From NCBI GenBank assembly GCA_937900415.1, contig CALCEY010000016.1, positions 1-36,148 of the forward strand: a stretch of DNA of 36,148 bases. Direction: 5' to 3'. Source of the stretch: an uncultured Clostridia bacterium (GTDB lineage: Bacteria; Bacillota; Clostridia; Peptostreptococcales; Anaerovoracaceae). Below the pieces are notes generated by a model. The model saw only the letters and a program-made list of their open reading frames with translations, was not told where the DNA came from and did no database searches. Made by a program: the position numbers and the translations under genes. Position 1 is the first letter of the stretch; the number at the start of each line of letters is the position of its first letter. Positions 6,592 through 14,729 of the stretch are shown here, piece after piece.

Positions 6592-7691
6592 ATCTTTTCT
6601 CCTTTCTGCAAAGGGAAGAGTTCAGCGATGATTTTTTCTGCCGTAGTCATCTCATTTACTCTTCCGACATTTCCGCCGCAAAAGAACAAGCCTTCTTCAT
6701 AGTTGCCTCTGTACGCCTCTATCAGCGCTTTGTTGATACAGTAAGGCGTATTTCGAGGATCGCATGTTCTTATGCAGTTTATACACCTGTCCGGAGGAAC
6801 TCTCAATCCTTCTGCTGTCTTTTTCGTCAGAGGAGTTTTGAGTCCTCTGCCCGGCATACCTACCGGACTTTTCAATATCATCACGTCCTCCTCCGAAGCA
6901 TTTATTATAATCTGTTTATACGCTTCGGAAGCGTCGCATTCTTCTGTCGCTATGAATCTTGTCGCTATCTGGATTCCGTCCGCTCCCGCTCTGATAATTT
7001 TTTCCACATCGTTTCTGTCAAATATGCCTCCTCCTGCAAACAGAGGTATTTCAGGCAGCATATGCTTAATTTCCTTTACGATTTGGGAAAGGGGCTTACA
7101 TGCTTCTTTAAGGAGCTCTTCTTCGCCGAAGCCGAGATGTCCTCCCGCCATGCTCCCCTCTGCCACTATGAAATCGGGAATCTTCCCGAACCGCTTCTGC
7201 CACAGAGCGCTTATCGTTCCGGCTGCCTTGGCGCTTGAAACAACAGGAGCCGCCATAATCGGCATGTCTCCTATTATGTCGGGCAAATCGAGAGGAAGCC
7301 CGGCTCCCGAGATTACGGCGTCTATTCCTTCTTCTGCTGCCGTTTTCACCATTCGCCTGTAATTGTTCGTAACCGTCATGGCGTTTACCGCCAGAAGTCC
7401 CTTTCCCTCCGAAATGTCTCTTGCTCTTCGTATCTCTCTGCGCAGCGAGCGTTCTGCGGCTTCATCCGGGTTTTCCCAGAAGTCTTCCTCCGTGAATCCG
7501 ATGTTTGCCGTAGATATAACGCCCATTCCTCCTTCTCTTGCCACTGCTCCTGCGAGGCCTCCCATGGATATTCCTATACCCATACCTCCTTGTATGAGCG
7601 GATATCTGAGTTTTGCCAGGGCTTTTCGGCTGTATTGCTTCTCAGCGGATTTCATGACTCCGTTTGCTCTCTCTTCATTTGATTTTGACAT
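6588..7691 (-). CDS. Nitronate-monooxygenase-fold flavoprotein with Cys-rich tail, FabX-like candidate
   Basis: This 367-residue TIM-barrel flavoprotein is related to FabK and nitronate monooxygenase: PLIQGGMGIGIS (31-42), AEGSMAGGHLGFG (177-189) with His185, and FAGGGIFDRNDV (218-229). Unlike its neighbour FabK it has a tail with Cys303, Cys306, Cys310 and Cys318 in CINCIRTCDPRNTPYC, and Cys338 in FFCGGN, suited to an iron-sulfur cluster. H. pylori FabX, an NMO-fold [4Fe-4S] enzyme of similar length, converts a saturated C10 acyl-ACP to a cis-3-enoyl product, giving unsaturated fatty acids without oxygen. That role is inferred from position, length, His and Cys tail. The gene could instead be a second enoyl reductase or a general flavin oxidoreductase. 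It overlaps fabK by 17 nt and fabD by 4 nt. A start at 7655 is possible. Confidence 0.75.
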   Translation of the reverse strand: MSKSNEERANGVMKSAEKQYSRKALAKLRYPLIQGGMGIGISMGGLAGAVAREGGMGVISTANIGFTEEDFWENPDEAAERSLRREIRRARDISEGKGLLAVNAMTVTNNYRRMVKTAAEEGIDAVISGAGLPLDLPDIIGDMPIMAAPVVSSAKAAGTISALWQKRFGKIPDFIVAEGSMAGGHLGFGEEELLKEACKPLSQIVKEIKHMLPEIPLFAGGGIFDRNDVEKIIRAGADGIQIATRFIATEECDASEAYKQIIINASEEDVMILKSPVGMPGRGLKTPLTKKTAEGLRVPPDRCINCIRTCDPRNTPYCINKALIEAYRGNYEEGLFFCGGNVGRVNEMTTAEKIIAELFPLQKGEKM

Positions 7692-8592
7692 TTTTACAGC
7701 CTTTCATCATATTTTCAAATATCTCCCTCAAAGGAAGAATTTCTTTCATCATTCCGGCCACCTGTCCCGCCATCAGCGAACCGGTCTTCACATCGCCTTC
7801 AAAGACGGCTCTCCTGAGGGAGCCCAGCGTAAATTTTTCCAGTTCCATCAGCTCGGCACCCTTTTTTTCCATTTCGGAATACTCTCTGGTCATGGAATTT
7901 TTGATTACTCTGACAGGAGCTCCCGTACTTCTTCCCGTAACAGTAGTGCTGTTGTCTCTGGCCTTTATGACTGCCTGCTTGTAATTTTCGTGTATCGGAC
8001 ATTCCTCGCTTACAAGGAGACATGTACCTACTTGAACTCCGCAAGCGCCAAGGGCAAAAGCGGCTGCCATCTGCCTGCCGTCGCCTATTCCTCCTGCCGC
8101 TATAACGGGAACGTCTACAGTGTCACAGACTTGAGGCACCAGAGCCATAGTTGTAAGCTCTCCTATATGTCCGCCGCTTTCGCATCCCTCCGCTATCACG
8201 CCGTCTGCTCCCAGTGAAGCCAGCCTTTTGGCAAGAGAAGTCCCTGACACTACAGGAAATACTTTTATTCCTGCTGCTTTCCATTTATCCAGATATTTTC
8301 CGGGATTTCCCGCTCCTGTCGTCACAACGGAAACATTTTCTTCCGCAACTATTTGGGCTATCTTGTCAGCTTCCGGATTCATCAGCATTATATTTACTCC
8401 GAAAGGTTTATCGGTAAGAGCTCTGCATTCCCTGATTTCCTCCCTCAGCTTATCTGCGCCCATGCCTCCGGCGCCTATTATTCCAAGGGCTCCCGCTTCA
8501 GAAACGGCGCCCGCAAATCTGCCGGTCGCTATATTGGCCATTCCTCCCTGAAATATGGGGAATTCTATATTTAAAATTTCGTTTATTTTCAT
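7675..8592 (-). CDS. fabK: Enoyl-ACP reductase II FabK (FMN-dependent)
   Basis: FabK reduces trans-2-enoyl-ACP with NAD(P)H in the last elongation step. The 305-residue protein has IEFPIFQGGMANIA at the N-terminus, GADGVIAEGCESGGHIGE with His142, equivalent to the important His of pneumococcal FabK, and VIAAGGIGDGRQM followed by GVQVGT for phosphate binding. No Cys-rich tail is present. The ATG at 8592 is chosen over 8613 because AAGG lies 8 nt upstream and the protein then starts as the family does. It begins 5 nt after fabH and overlaps the next gene by 17 nt. FabI is absent from the window, so FabK is the probable essential reductase. Confidence 0.94.
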   Translation of the reverse strand: MKINEILNIEFPIFQGGMANIATGRFAGAVSEAGALGIIGAGGMGADKLREEIRECRALTDKPFGVNIMLMNPEADKIAQIVAEENVSVVTTGAGNPGKYLDKWKAAGIKVFPVVSGTSLAKRLASLGADGVIAEGCESGGHIGELTTMALVPQVCDTVDVPVIAAGGIGDGRQMAAAFALGACGVQVGTCLLVSEECPIHENYKQAVIKARDNSTTVTGRSTGAPVRVIKNSMTREYSEMEKKGAELMELEKFTLGSLRRAVFEGDVKTGSLMAGQVAGMMKEILPLREIFENMMKGCKNVKIK

Positions 8593-8597
8593 ATGGT

Positions 8598-9536
8598 CTA
8601 CCTTTTTCCGCAAAATTCAATATACATGCTTCCGTAAGTAAGTCCTGCTCCAAAGCCTGCGCAGAGAAGTTTCCTGCCGCCTTCAAGCATCCCTGCTTTT
8701 CTCATATCGGCTATGGCTATAGGTATGCTGGCGGCAGAAGTGTTTCCATAACTTTGAACGTTTTTGAAAAACTTCTCGCTGCTTTTTGATACTCTTCTTG
8801 CCACATTGTCGATTATCCTCTCGTTTGCCTGATGACAGACGTAATAATCTATGTCCCCGTCTGTAAGGTTCTCTCTTTTCATCAGCTCGGAAATGCTGTA
8901 GGAGGCCTTGCCTACGGCAAATCTGTATACCTCCTGTCCCTCCATCCGTATAAAATGCGCTTTTCCGTCGCATCTCAAAACTTTGTTGTCCGGCACACAG
9001 CCTCCGTGATAGGCAAAGCGTGAATTCAGAGCCGGTTCTGCAACTGCCGCCCCCGCTCCGTCTCCAAAGAGAACGCATGTAGTTCTGTCTTTCATATTCA
9101 TAAGAGGCGATATTTTTTCACTGCCTATTATCAGCGCATATCCGCCCATGGAAGCTAAAAGACCTGAGGCGGTCACGCAGCCGTATATAAAGCCTGAACA
9201 TGCTCCGTTGAGATCGAAGCTCAGAGCCGTCTCGGGAAGTCCCAATCTTCCCGCCACCTGACATGCTACGCCCGGCGTATGGTCGTCGGGCGTAAAGGTA
9301 CACACTATGCAGACCGATATTTGTCCCGCTGAAATTCCTGCGTCTTCCAAAGCTTTTACGGCAGCTTCATAAGCCATGTCTCCGTTGCTCATACTCTCAG
9401 CAAACCGTCGGGAACGGATACCGGTTTTCTCCGCTATCCATTGGTCGCTTGTTTCCACAAGCTTTTCCATATCGGCATTGGTAACGATCTTATCTCCTCC
9501 GGCGCTTCCTGCGCCTATTATCCTTATTCCGTTCAC
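8598..9536 (-). CDS. fabH: Beta-ketoacyl-ACP synthase III FabH
   Basis: FabH starts each fatty acid by condensing acetyl-CoA (or a branched acyl-CoA) with malonyl-ACP. The 312-residue protein shows the full Cys-His-Asn triad: Cys113 in LNGACSGFIYG, His235 in VCHQANERIID and Asn265 in YGNTSAAS. The start codon is GTG, immediately next to the TAA of accA, so it depends on coupling; the N-terminus NGIRIIGAGS fits the family and no later ATG would. The chain preference for straight or branched primers cannot be read by eye. Confidence 0.96.
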   Translation of the reverse strand: MNGIRIIGAGSAGGDKIVTNADMEKLVETSDQWIAEKTGIRSRRFAESMSNGDMAYEAAVKALEDAGISAGQISVCIVCTFTPDDHTPGVACQVAGRLGLPETALSFDLNGACSGFIYGCVTASGLLASMGGYALIIGSEKISPLMNMKDRTTCVLFGDGAGAAVAEPALNSRFAYHGGCVPDNKVLRCDGKAHFIRMEGQEVYRFAVGKASYSISELMKRENLTDGDIDYYVCHQANERIIDNVARRVSKSSEKFFKNVQSYGNTSAASIPIAIADMRKAGMLEGGRKLLCAGFGAGLTYGSMYIEFCGKR

Positions 9537-10457
9537 TTACACTGTCTCTGCCTTTCTCCTGTTCATATTCTTCCCTATGTCTCTCAGGCGCTTATATCTT
9601 TTTTCCGCCAATCTCGTGCCGCTTTCCTTTGTCAATTCTTCCAGACTGTTTTCAAGTTCTCGCCTAACAGCTTTAAAAACATATTGTCTGTCCTTTTGCG
9701 CTCCTCCTTCAGGCTCCTTAAGAAGCTTATCGCATATGCCGAAAGCTTTAAGGTCTTGCGCAGTAATCTTCATCACGTCGCAGGCTTCTTTCCATCTTGA
9801 AGAGTCTTTCCACAGTATGCTGGCAAAGCCTTCCGGCGACAGTATGGAGAACACGCTGTTTTCCAGCATTATAACTCTGTCTGCCACTCCTAACGCCAGA
9901 GCTCCTCCGCTGCCTCCCTCTCCGATGAATACGGATATTACAGGTGTTTTCAGCCGGCTCATAAGCGCTATGGATCTTGCTATCGCTTCTCCCTGTCCGC
10001 CCGCTTCTGCTTCTGTTCCCGGATAGGCTCCGGGAGTATCTATGAAAGTTATGACGGGTCTGTGGAATTTTTCTGCCTGTCTCATAAGTCTTGCAGCTTT
10101 TCTGTATCCCTCCGGGCCCGGCATTCCGAACCTGTATTTCATATTTTCTTCAAGGCTTCTGCCTTTCTGATGGCCTATAACTGTTACGGGTATTCCCGAA
10201 AAAAAGCCGATGCCGCCTATTATTGCAGCGTCTTCTCCGTGCAGTCTGTCTCCGGCAAGATAAAAGAAATCGTTGAATAGATATTCTATATATTCTCTTG
10301 ACGAAGGTCTGTCTCCGTCTCTTGCAAGACGCATCTTATCTGCGGCCGTGAGCGTCGTCTGTGTAGAGGCTTCCTTGCAGTCTGCGGCCGTGAGCGCCGT
10401 CTGCGTAGATTCTTCCTTGCCGTCTGCGGCTGACTCCTTCTTATCAATAGCGTCCAT
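9537..10457 (-). CDS. accA: Acetyl-CoA carboxylase carboxyltransferase subunit alpha
   Basis: AccA and AccD form the carboxyltransferase that makes malonyl-CoA. The 306-residue protein has the crotonase-fold core from about residue 52, with GGIGFFSGIPVTVIGHQKG, a GTEAEAGGQGEAIARS segment and GEGGSGGALALGVADRV. The start at 10457, 8 nt from GGAG, is preferred to 10484. The N-terminal linker is odd: residues about 12-39 are two nearly identical 14-residue repeats (ADxKExSTQTxLTA type) made by a 42-bp DNA duplication. The gene overlaps the end of accD by 14 nt and abuts fabH. Confidence 0.95.
   Translation of the reverse strand: MDAIDKKESAADGKEESTQTALTAADCKEASTQTTLTAADKMRLARDGDRPSSREYIEYLFNDFFYLAGDRLHGEDAAIIGGIGFFSGIPVTVIGHQKGRSLEENMKYRFGMPGPEGYRKAARLMRQAEKFHRPVITFIDTPGAYPGTEAEAGGQGEAIARSIALMSRLKTPVISVFIGEGGSGGALALGVADRVIMLENSVFSILSPEGFASILWKDSSRWKEACDVMKITAQDLKAFGICDKLLKEPEGGAQKDRQYVFKAVRRELENSLEELTKESGTRLAEKRYKRLRDIGKNMNRRKAETV
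10339..10437. repeat. 42-bp in-frame tandem repeat inside accA
   Basis: Two copies, 10339-10380 and 10381-10422, differ at only a handful of bases, and a partial third copy begins at 10423. Because 42 is divisible by three, copy-number change would lengthen or shorten the AccA N-terminal linker by 14 residues without frameshift. Confidence 0.85.
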
Positions 10458-11301
10458 TGACCGTTCTCCTTTCACGTTTTTCATGAGCTGAAAGCAGCAT
10501 GGCGAGAGTATTTTTCATATCCTTTCTTTCAACTACAGCATCTAAAAAGCCGTGTTCGAGAAGATATTCGGAGCTCTGAAACCCCTCCGGCAAAGCCTGC
10601 CCTATCGTTTGCTCAATTACTCTCGGTCCGGCAAAGCCTATCAGCGCCTTCGGTTCTGCAATGATTATGTCTCCCAGACTTGCAAAACTGGCCGTAACTC
10701 CCCCCGTCGTCGGATTTGTCATGACTGAAATAAAGAGAAGTCCCGCCTCTCCGTGCTTTGCGGCGGCAGCGGAGGTCTTAGCCATCTGCATTAAAGAAAA
10801 TATACCCTCCTGCATTCTTGCTCCGCCGGAAGCCGAAAAAATTATCATCGGAAGTCTTTTTTTCGCAGCATATTCAAAACATCTCGTTATCTTTTCTCCT
10901 GCTGCGCTTCCCATGCTGCCCATCAGAAATCTGTTGTCCATCACGCATATGGCTGTTTTTATTCCGTTTATCCTTCCCGTACCCGTAAGTACGGCTTCCC
11001 TTAGACCCGTGCTTTCTCTGACTTCTGAAAGCTTTTCTTCGTAGCCCGGAAATCCCAGCGGATTATCTCCTTTCACCGAAGAACATATTTCTCTGAAACT
11101 TCCCGAATCCAGCACAGTCTTTATCCTGTAAAACGAAGTGACTTTAAAATGATGACCGCAGCCCGGACATACATACATTTCTTTTGAAAGTACGATGTCC
11201 TGATATTTGCGTCCGCAAACCGGACATATTATATTTCTGCTGTTTTCTTTTATCTCCTTAAGGGCAGAAAGCACTTCTCTCTTCTTTTTAAACGGATTCA
11301 T
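10444..11301 (-). CDS. accD: Acetyl-CoA carboxylase carboxyltransferase subunit beta
   Basis: The 285-residue beta subunit carries the expected N-terminal zinc ribbon, Cys26-x2-Cys29-x15-Cys45-x2-Cys48, followed by the crotonase-like domain with SASGGARMQEG and TTGGVTASFASLGD. The ATG at 11301 follows AGGAGG by about 5 nt and gives MNPFKKKREV; the longer frame from 11370 lies wholly within accC and is rejected. It overlaps accC by 14 nt and accA by 14 nt, so the carboxylase genes are coupled, which suits fixed subunit ratios. Confidence 0.96.
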   Translation of the reverse strand: MNPFKKKREVLSALKEIKENSRNIICPVCGRKYQDIVLSKEMYVCPGCGHHFKVTSFYRIKTVLDSGSFREICSSVKGDNPLGFPGYEEKLSEVRESTGLREAVLTGTGRINGIKTAICVMDNRFLMGSMGSAAGEKITRCFEYAAKKRLPMIIFSASGGARMQEGIFSLMQMAKTSAAAAKHGEAGLLFISVMTNPTTGGVTASFASLGDIIIAEPKALIGFAGPRVIEQTIGQALPEGFQSSEYLLEHGFLDAVVERKDMKNTLAMLLSAHEKRERRTVNGRY

Positions 11302-12676
11302 TCTTTCCTCCTGCCTTCTCGTATAATGAGAGCAGTTCTTCAAGATTGGACTCCATAAAACCGGTGTCATATCCGCCTCTTAAAAAATCTGCGTTATACA
11401 TCAGAAGATACTGCACCGGCAGTATAGTCTCAACTCCCTCTATAACCATCTCTCCGAGAGCTCTTCTCATTTTCCTTACTGCCTCCAGCCGGTTGCCGCC
11501 TCGAACTATTACCTTTGCCACCATGGAATCGTAATACGGACTTATCTCACAGCCTGTGTAGAGGGCGCTGTCTACTCTGATTCCGGCTCCGGCAGGCAGA
11601 TGAATAAATGTTATTTTCCCGGGACATGGCGCAAAATCTTCATATATTTTTTCTGCTGTTATCCTACATTCTATCGCATGTCCCGATAAGCTTATATCTT
11701 CCTGATGGAAAGCAAGAGGAAGCCCTGAAGCTATCCTGAGCTGTTCCTTTACGATATTAACGCCCGTTACCATCTCCGTAACGGGGTGTTCCACCTGAAG
11801 TCTGGTGTTCATCTCTATGAAATAAAAATTTCCGTCTTTATCTACTATGAACTCCACCGTTCCGGCGCTCTTGTATCCGGCCGCTTTCGCAGCCTTTACC
11901 GCAGCTTTGCCCATCTTTTCTCTAAGCTCTTCATCGAGGGCAAACGCCGGCGCCTCCTCCAGCAGCTTCTGATTTCTTCGCTGAACGGAGCAATCTCTTT
12001 CACCGAGATGTATTACGTTGCCAAAGGAATCGGCCAGTATCTGAAACTCAATATGGCGGGGATTTTCTATCAGCTTTTCAACATACATGCTGCCGTCTCC
12101 GAAACATTTCTCCGCTTCAGAGGAAGCTTCGGAGAACATTCTCCTGACCTCCTCTGCGTTTTCAGCTCTTCTCATACCCCGTCCGCCTCCGCCGGCAGAT
12201 GCTTTAAGGAGTACCGGATAGCCTGTTCTCTCTGCAAAGGCTAATGCTTCTTCAGCGTCTTTTACCGTGCCGTCAGAGCCCGGCGTAACCGGAATACCGG
12301 CCCTTTTCATCATTTCACGGGCGGAAGATTTATTGCCCATAAGATCTATGGTCTCTGAAGAAGGTCCTATAAATTCTATTCCGTTTTTTTCGCAAAGCTT
12401 TGCAAACCGTCCGTTCTCCGATAAAAAACCGAATCCTGGATGAATTGCGTCACAGCCGTAAGCTTTGGCTGCCTGTATTATATTTCTCATATTGAGATAA
12501 CTGTCCTGCGCTTTGGGACCGCCTATACAGACAGATTTTGCGGCTATTGAAGCATGCAGTGAATTTCTGTCGGCGGTTGAATAGACAGCGACGGCTTCGA
12601 TGGAATTATCAAGACATTCTCTTATGATTCTTACCGCTATTTCTCCTCTATTGGCAACCAGCACTCGCTTCAGCAT
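11288..12676 (-). CDS. accC: Acetyl-CoA carboxylase biotin carboxylase subunit
   Basis: AccC carboxylates the biotin on AccB using ATP and bicarbonate. The 462-residue protein has the biotin carboxylase N-domain (VLVANRGEIAVRIIRE), an ATP-grasp domain with Lys158 and the glycine loop GGGGRGMR (162-169), and the catalytic segment EMNTRLQVEHPVTE (288-301) with Glu288, Asn290 and Arg292 as in the E. coli enzyme. Size is slightly above the usual 450. Its ATG overlaps the accB end by 7 nt. Confidence 0.97.
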   Translation of the reverse strand: MLKRVLVANRGEIAVRIIRECLDNSIEAVAVYSTADRNSLHASIAAKSVCIGGPKAQDSYLNMRNIIQAAKAYGCDAIHPGFGFLSENGRFAKLCEKNGIEFIGPSSETIDLMGNKSSAREMMKRAGIPVTPGSDGTVKDAEEALAFAERTGYPVLLKASAGGGGRGMRRAENAEEVRRMFSEASSEAEKCFGDGSMYVEKLIENPRHIEFQILADSFGNVIHLGERDCSVQRRNQKLLEEAPAFALDEELREKMGKAAVKAAKAAGYKSAGTVEFIVDKDGNFYFIEMNTRLQVEHPVTEMVTGVNIVKEQLRIASGLPLAFHQEDISLSGHAIECRITAEKIYEDFAPCPGKITFIHLPAGAGIRVDSALYTGCEISPYYDSMVAKVIVRGGNRLEAVRKMRRALGEMVIEGVETILPVQYLLMYNADFLRGGYDTGFMESNLEELLSLYEKAGGKNESV

Positions 12677-13203
12677 TTCTTCACCTCGAAAAGCACCTCG
12701 TCATATTCGGCAAGCTCGCCGTCAATTCCGTAAATTCCCTTAACGATACCATCGCATGGAGCTTTGAGCTCGTTCATGACTTTCATCGCCTCGATTATAC
12801 ACAGCGTCTGACCTTTTAAAACCTTGTCTCCTATTGAAACGAAATCCGGCTCTTCCGGTGAAGGCGCTTTATAATATACTCCCACGATAGGCGAACGTAC
12901 AAATTCTACTGTACCGTCTTCCGGATTTTTATTTTTTCCGTCTTTCTGATACGGCAGAGTATCTAAAGGAATGGCGGCAGAGACCGCAGTATTACCTGAG
13001 AAAACCGGGTTTCCTGTAACAGCGGCATGACCGGCAGCCGCAGCGGCGGCAGTTAAAGCGGAAGCTGATAAATCGACTTCATGCAGAGATTCCCGGTTTT
13101 CCTTTTTCATGTGCAGCTTTCTGTCCTCCACCTCAATTTCAAGTTCGGACAATCCGCTGTTTTCAAAATAATCTATCAGCTCAAAAATTTCTTTATTATT
13201 CAT
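12670..13203 (-). CDS. accB: Biotin carboxyl carrier protein AccB
   Basis: AccB carries the biotin between the two half-reactions of acetyl-CoA carboxylase. The 177-residue protein has a helical N-terminus, an Ala-rich linker (about residues 45-78) and a C-terminal biotinyl domain with EAMKVMNE, placing the biotin on Lys141. A ribosome site AAGG lies at the very end of acpP, and only two bases separate the genes. The last codons overlap accC. The linker resembles the flexible linkers normal in this family. Confidence 0.95.
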   Translation of the reverse strand: MNNKEIFELIDYFENSGLSELEIEVEDRKLHMKKENRESLHEVDLSASALTAAAAAAGHAAVTGNPVFSGNTAVSAAIPLDTLPYQKDGKNKNPEDGTVEFVRSPIVGVYYKAPSPEEPDFVSIGDKVLKGQTLCIIEAMKVMNELKAPCDGIVKGIYGIDGELAEYDEVLFEVKKC

Positions 13204-13205
13204 AA

Positions 13206-13436
13206 TTATGCCTTATATTTTTCTATGCAGTCCATTATGTCTTTTACTGTCTTCATGTTCGGAAGTTCTTCGTCGGGAATTTTTATTCCGGCCTCCTCCT
13301 CAAGAGCCATAACAAGTTCAACGGCGTCAAGAGAATCTATCTTCAGATCATCTGCCAGGCTTGCTTCCGGAGTAATCTTCTCTTCATCACAGCTTAAAGT
13401 ATTAACCATAATTTCTTTTAAATTTTCAAAGCTCAT
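13206..13436 (-). CDS. acpP: Acyl carrier protein
   Basis: The 76-residue acidic protein has the phosphopantetheine motif DSLDAVEL with attachment at Ser35. It carries all intermediates handled by the downstream Fab enzymes and is the first gene of the operon. The start at 13436 is chosen because AAGGAG lies 9 nt upstream; the in-frame ATG at 13442 is too close to that site and the one at 13460 lacks one. The gene directly follows the operon's main promoter and the repeated putative operator. Confidence 0.96.
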   Translation of the reverse strand: MSFENLKEIMVNTLSCDEEKITPEASLADDLKIDSLDAVELVMALEEEAGIKIPDEELPNMKTVKDIMDCIEKYKA

Positions 13437-13471
13437 TTTCATATTCTCCTTTTTACACATAATTCTAAAAT

Positions 13472-13521
13472 TTTAAGTAAATAATTTTAATTAAATTTTT
13501 TTAAGTAAAATTCTTTAAGTA
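13472..13521. promoter_or_regulatory. Three phased copies of a putative FabT-like operator in the acpP leader
   Basis: TTTAAGTAAA (plus strand) occurs at 13472-13481 and 13500-13509, and the 8-base core TTTAAGTA at 13514-13521. Starts are 28 and 14 bases apart. On the transcribed strand they read TTTACTTAAA, the first overlapping the edge of the -10 box and predicted start, the others lying in the leader. A one-base variant overlaps the fabT promoter. Binding of the MarR protein here is an inference. Confidence 0.5.
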
Positions 13522-13549
13522 TCCTACCATCAAAAATCCTGTATGTCAA
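13521..13549 (-). promoter_or_regulatory. Main promoter of the acc/fab operon
   Basis: On the minus strand a perfect TTGACA (13544-13549) is followed after 17 nt by TAGGAT (13521-13526). Predicted start is near 13514, leaving a leader of about 78 nt that is very AT-rich and contains the motif repeats. Confidence 0.75.
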
Positions 13550-13697
13550 CGATTTTAATGATAATTCACAATACTTTCACAATTTTTTTCACTTCACTTC
13601 ATACGTACAATCCTCGAAACAGCTTCACACCCTGTAAAAAACTTGCTTTTTCCCCCATTTCCGGCGAAAAATACACACGGCGTATCCCGGCTGCGGC

Positions 13698-13766
13698 AAA
13701 AAATCCGCACAGCAAGATTTCACCGTCGCCAACAAAAAAATCCGCACGGCAAAATTCCGTGCGGAT
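13698..13766 (-). terminator. Strong terminator of the rimP-ribF operon, with a degenerate duplicate beside it
   Basis: The arms ATCCGCACGG (13740-13749) and CCGTGCGGAT (13757-13766) form a 10-bp stem with a 7-nt loop; on the minus strand it runs into seven Ts (13740-13734). A related but decayed copy (AAAAAATCCGCAC-GCAA pattern) occupies about 13699-13728, as if the terminator arm had been duplicated. The terminator lies about 35 nt past the ribF stop. The rest of 13550-13733 holds nothing else I recognise. Confidence 0.88.
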
Positions 13767-13799
13767 AAGTTTTTAGTTTGTCATATTATCGTTTAAAAA

Positions 13800-14723
13800 T
13801 TAAAGCCCGTGATAAGATTTAGCCTCAAGGCAGTCCCTCGCAATCTGCGCCGAGAGTTCATCTGTATTTGCAAATTTGACTTCATCTCTTATCATCTTCA
13901 GAAATTCAACTTTTATATGTTTTCCGTAAAGCTCCCTGTTGAAATTAAATATGTGAGTTTCGACGTTTTTCTTGAAAGTTCCCACAGTAGGCTTGACCCC
14001 TACGTTAGTAATGCTGGGATACCTTATGCCGTTGTATATGCAGTATGTGACATACACTCCATTTGGCGGCGTTACCATATTTTCGTCTATCATTATGTTT
14101 GATGTCGGAAATCCCAGACTCTTTCCCAATCTGTTGCCGACGACCACGTCGCCCCCTATGTCGTAATTTCGTCCCAGATATTTAAAACACTCGTCTACCT
14201 CTCCTGATTTTATAAGGCCTCTTATCAGAGTAGAACTCACAACTTCCCCGTCTACGACCACAGGCTCTATCACGTTGACGGAAAACCCCAGACGTTTCCC
14301 GCACTCCCTGAGCAGATCTACATTTCCGGCCGCTTTACGCCCGAATCTGTAATTGAAACCGCAGAAAACCTCCGACGCCTTGAATTGATTCACCAGAAGC
14401 TTTTCCACGAAGTCTGCCGGTTCAGTATTCTGAATTTCCTCATCAAACTTTATGCTGAACAGATAATCCACTCCCAGCTTTTCTATCAGAAAAGTTTTTT
14501 CCTCGCTGTAAACTATGTTCTTGATTTCTTTTCCGCCGGGAATAAAGCTCTTCGGATGATTTGAAAAGGTAAATACGGCGCTCTTAAGACCCTTTGCTCT
14601 TGCCTTCTCTACAGTTCTTGATATGAGCTCCTGATGTCCCTTATGTACTCCGTCAAAATTGCCCAGCGCCACTGCGCAGGGACTTACATCCTTTATTTCT
14701 TTAAGACTGTTAAAAATTATCAC
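13800..14723 (-). CDS. ribF: Bifunctional riboflavin kinase / FAD synthetase RibF
   Basis: RibF phosphorylates riboflavin to FMN and adenylates FMN to FAD. The 307-residue protein has an N-terminal nucleotidyltransferase domain with LGNFDGVHKGHQ (20-31), including the HxGH motif, and a C-terminal flavokinase domain with GNRLGKSLGFPTSN. Start is GTG at 14723, 10 nt after GGAG, and only 6 nt past truB; no ATG gives the family N-terminus. It is the last gene of the operon. Flavin supply is relevant because FabK, the FabX-like protein and probably the PNPOx-like proteins use flavin. Confidence 0.95.
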   Translation of the reverse strand: MIIFNSLKEIKDVSPCAVALGNFDGVHKGHQELISRTVEKARAKGLKSAVFTFSNHPKSFIPGGKEIKNIVYSEEKTFLIEKLGVDYLFSIKFDEEIQNTEPADFVEKLLVNQFKASEVFCGFNYRFGRKAAGNVDLLRECGKRLGFSVNVIEPVVVDGEVVSSTLIRGLIKSGEVDECFKYLGRNYDIGGDVVVGNRLGKSLGFPTSNIMIDENMVTPPNGVYVTYCIYNGIRYPSITNVGVKPTVGTFKKNVETHIFNFNRELYGKHIKVEFLKMIRDEVKFANTDELSAQIARDCLEAKSYHGL

Positions 14724-14729
14724 TTGTCA

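Noticed and set aside
11302..11370. Longer AccD starting at 11370
   Set aside because: The extension lies entirely within accC and would not fit the zinc-ribbon family N-terminus; AGGAGG supports 11301.
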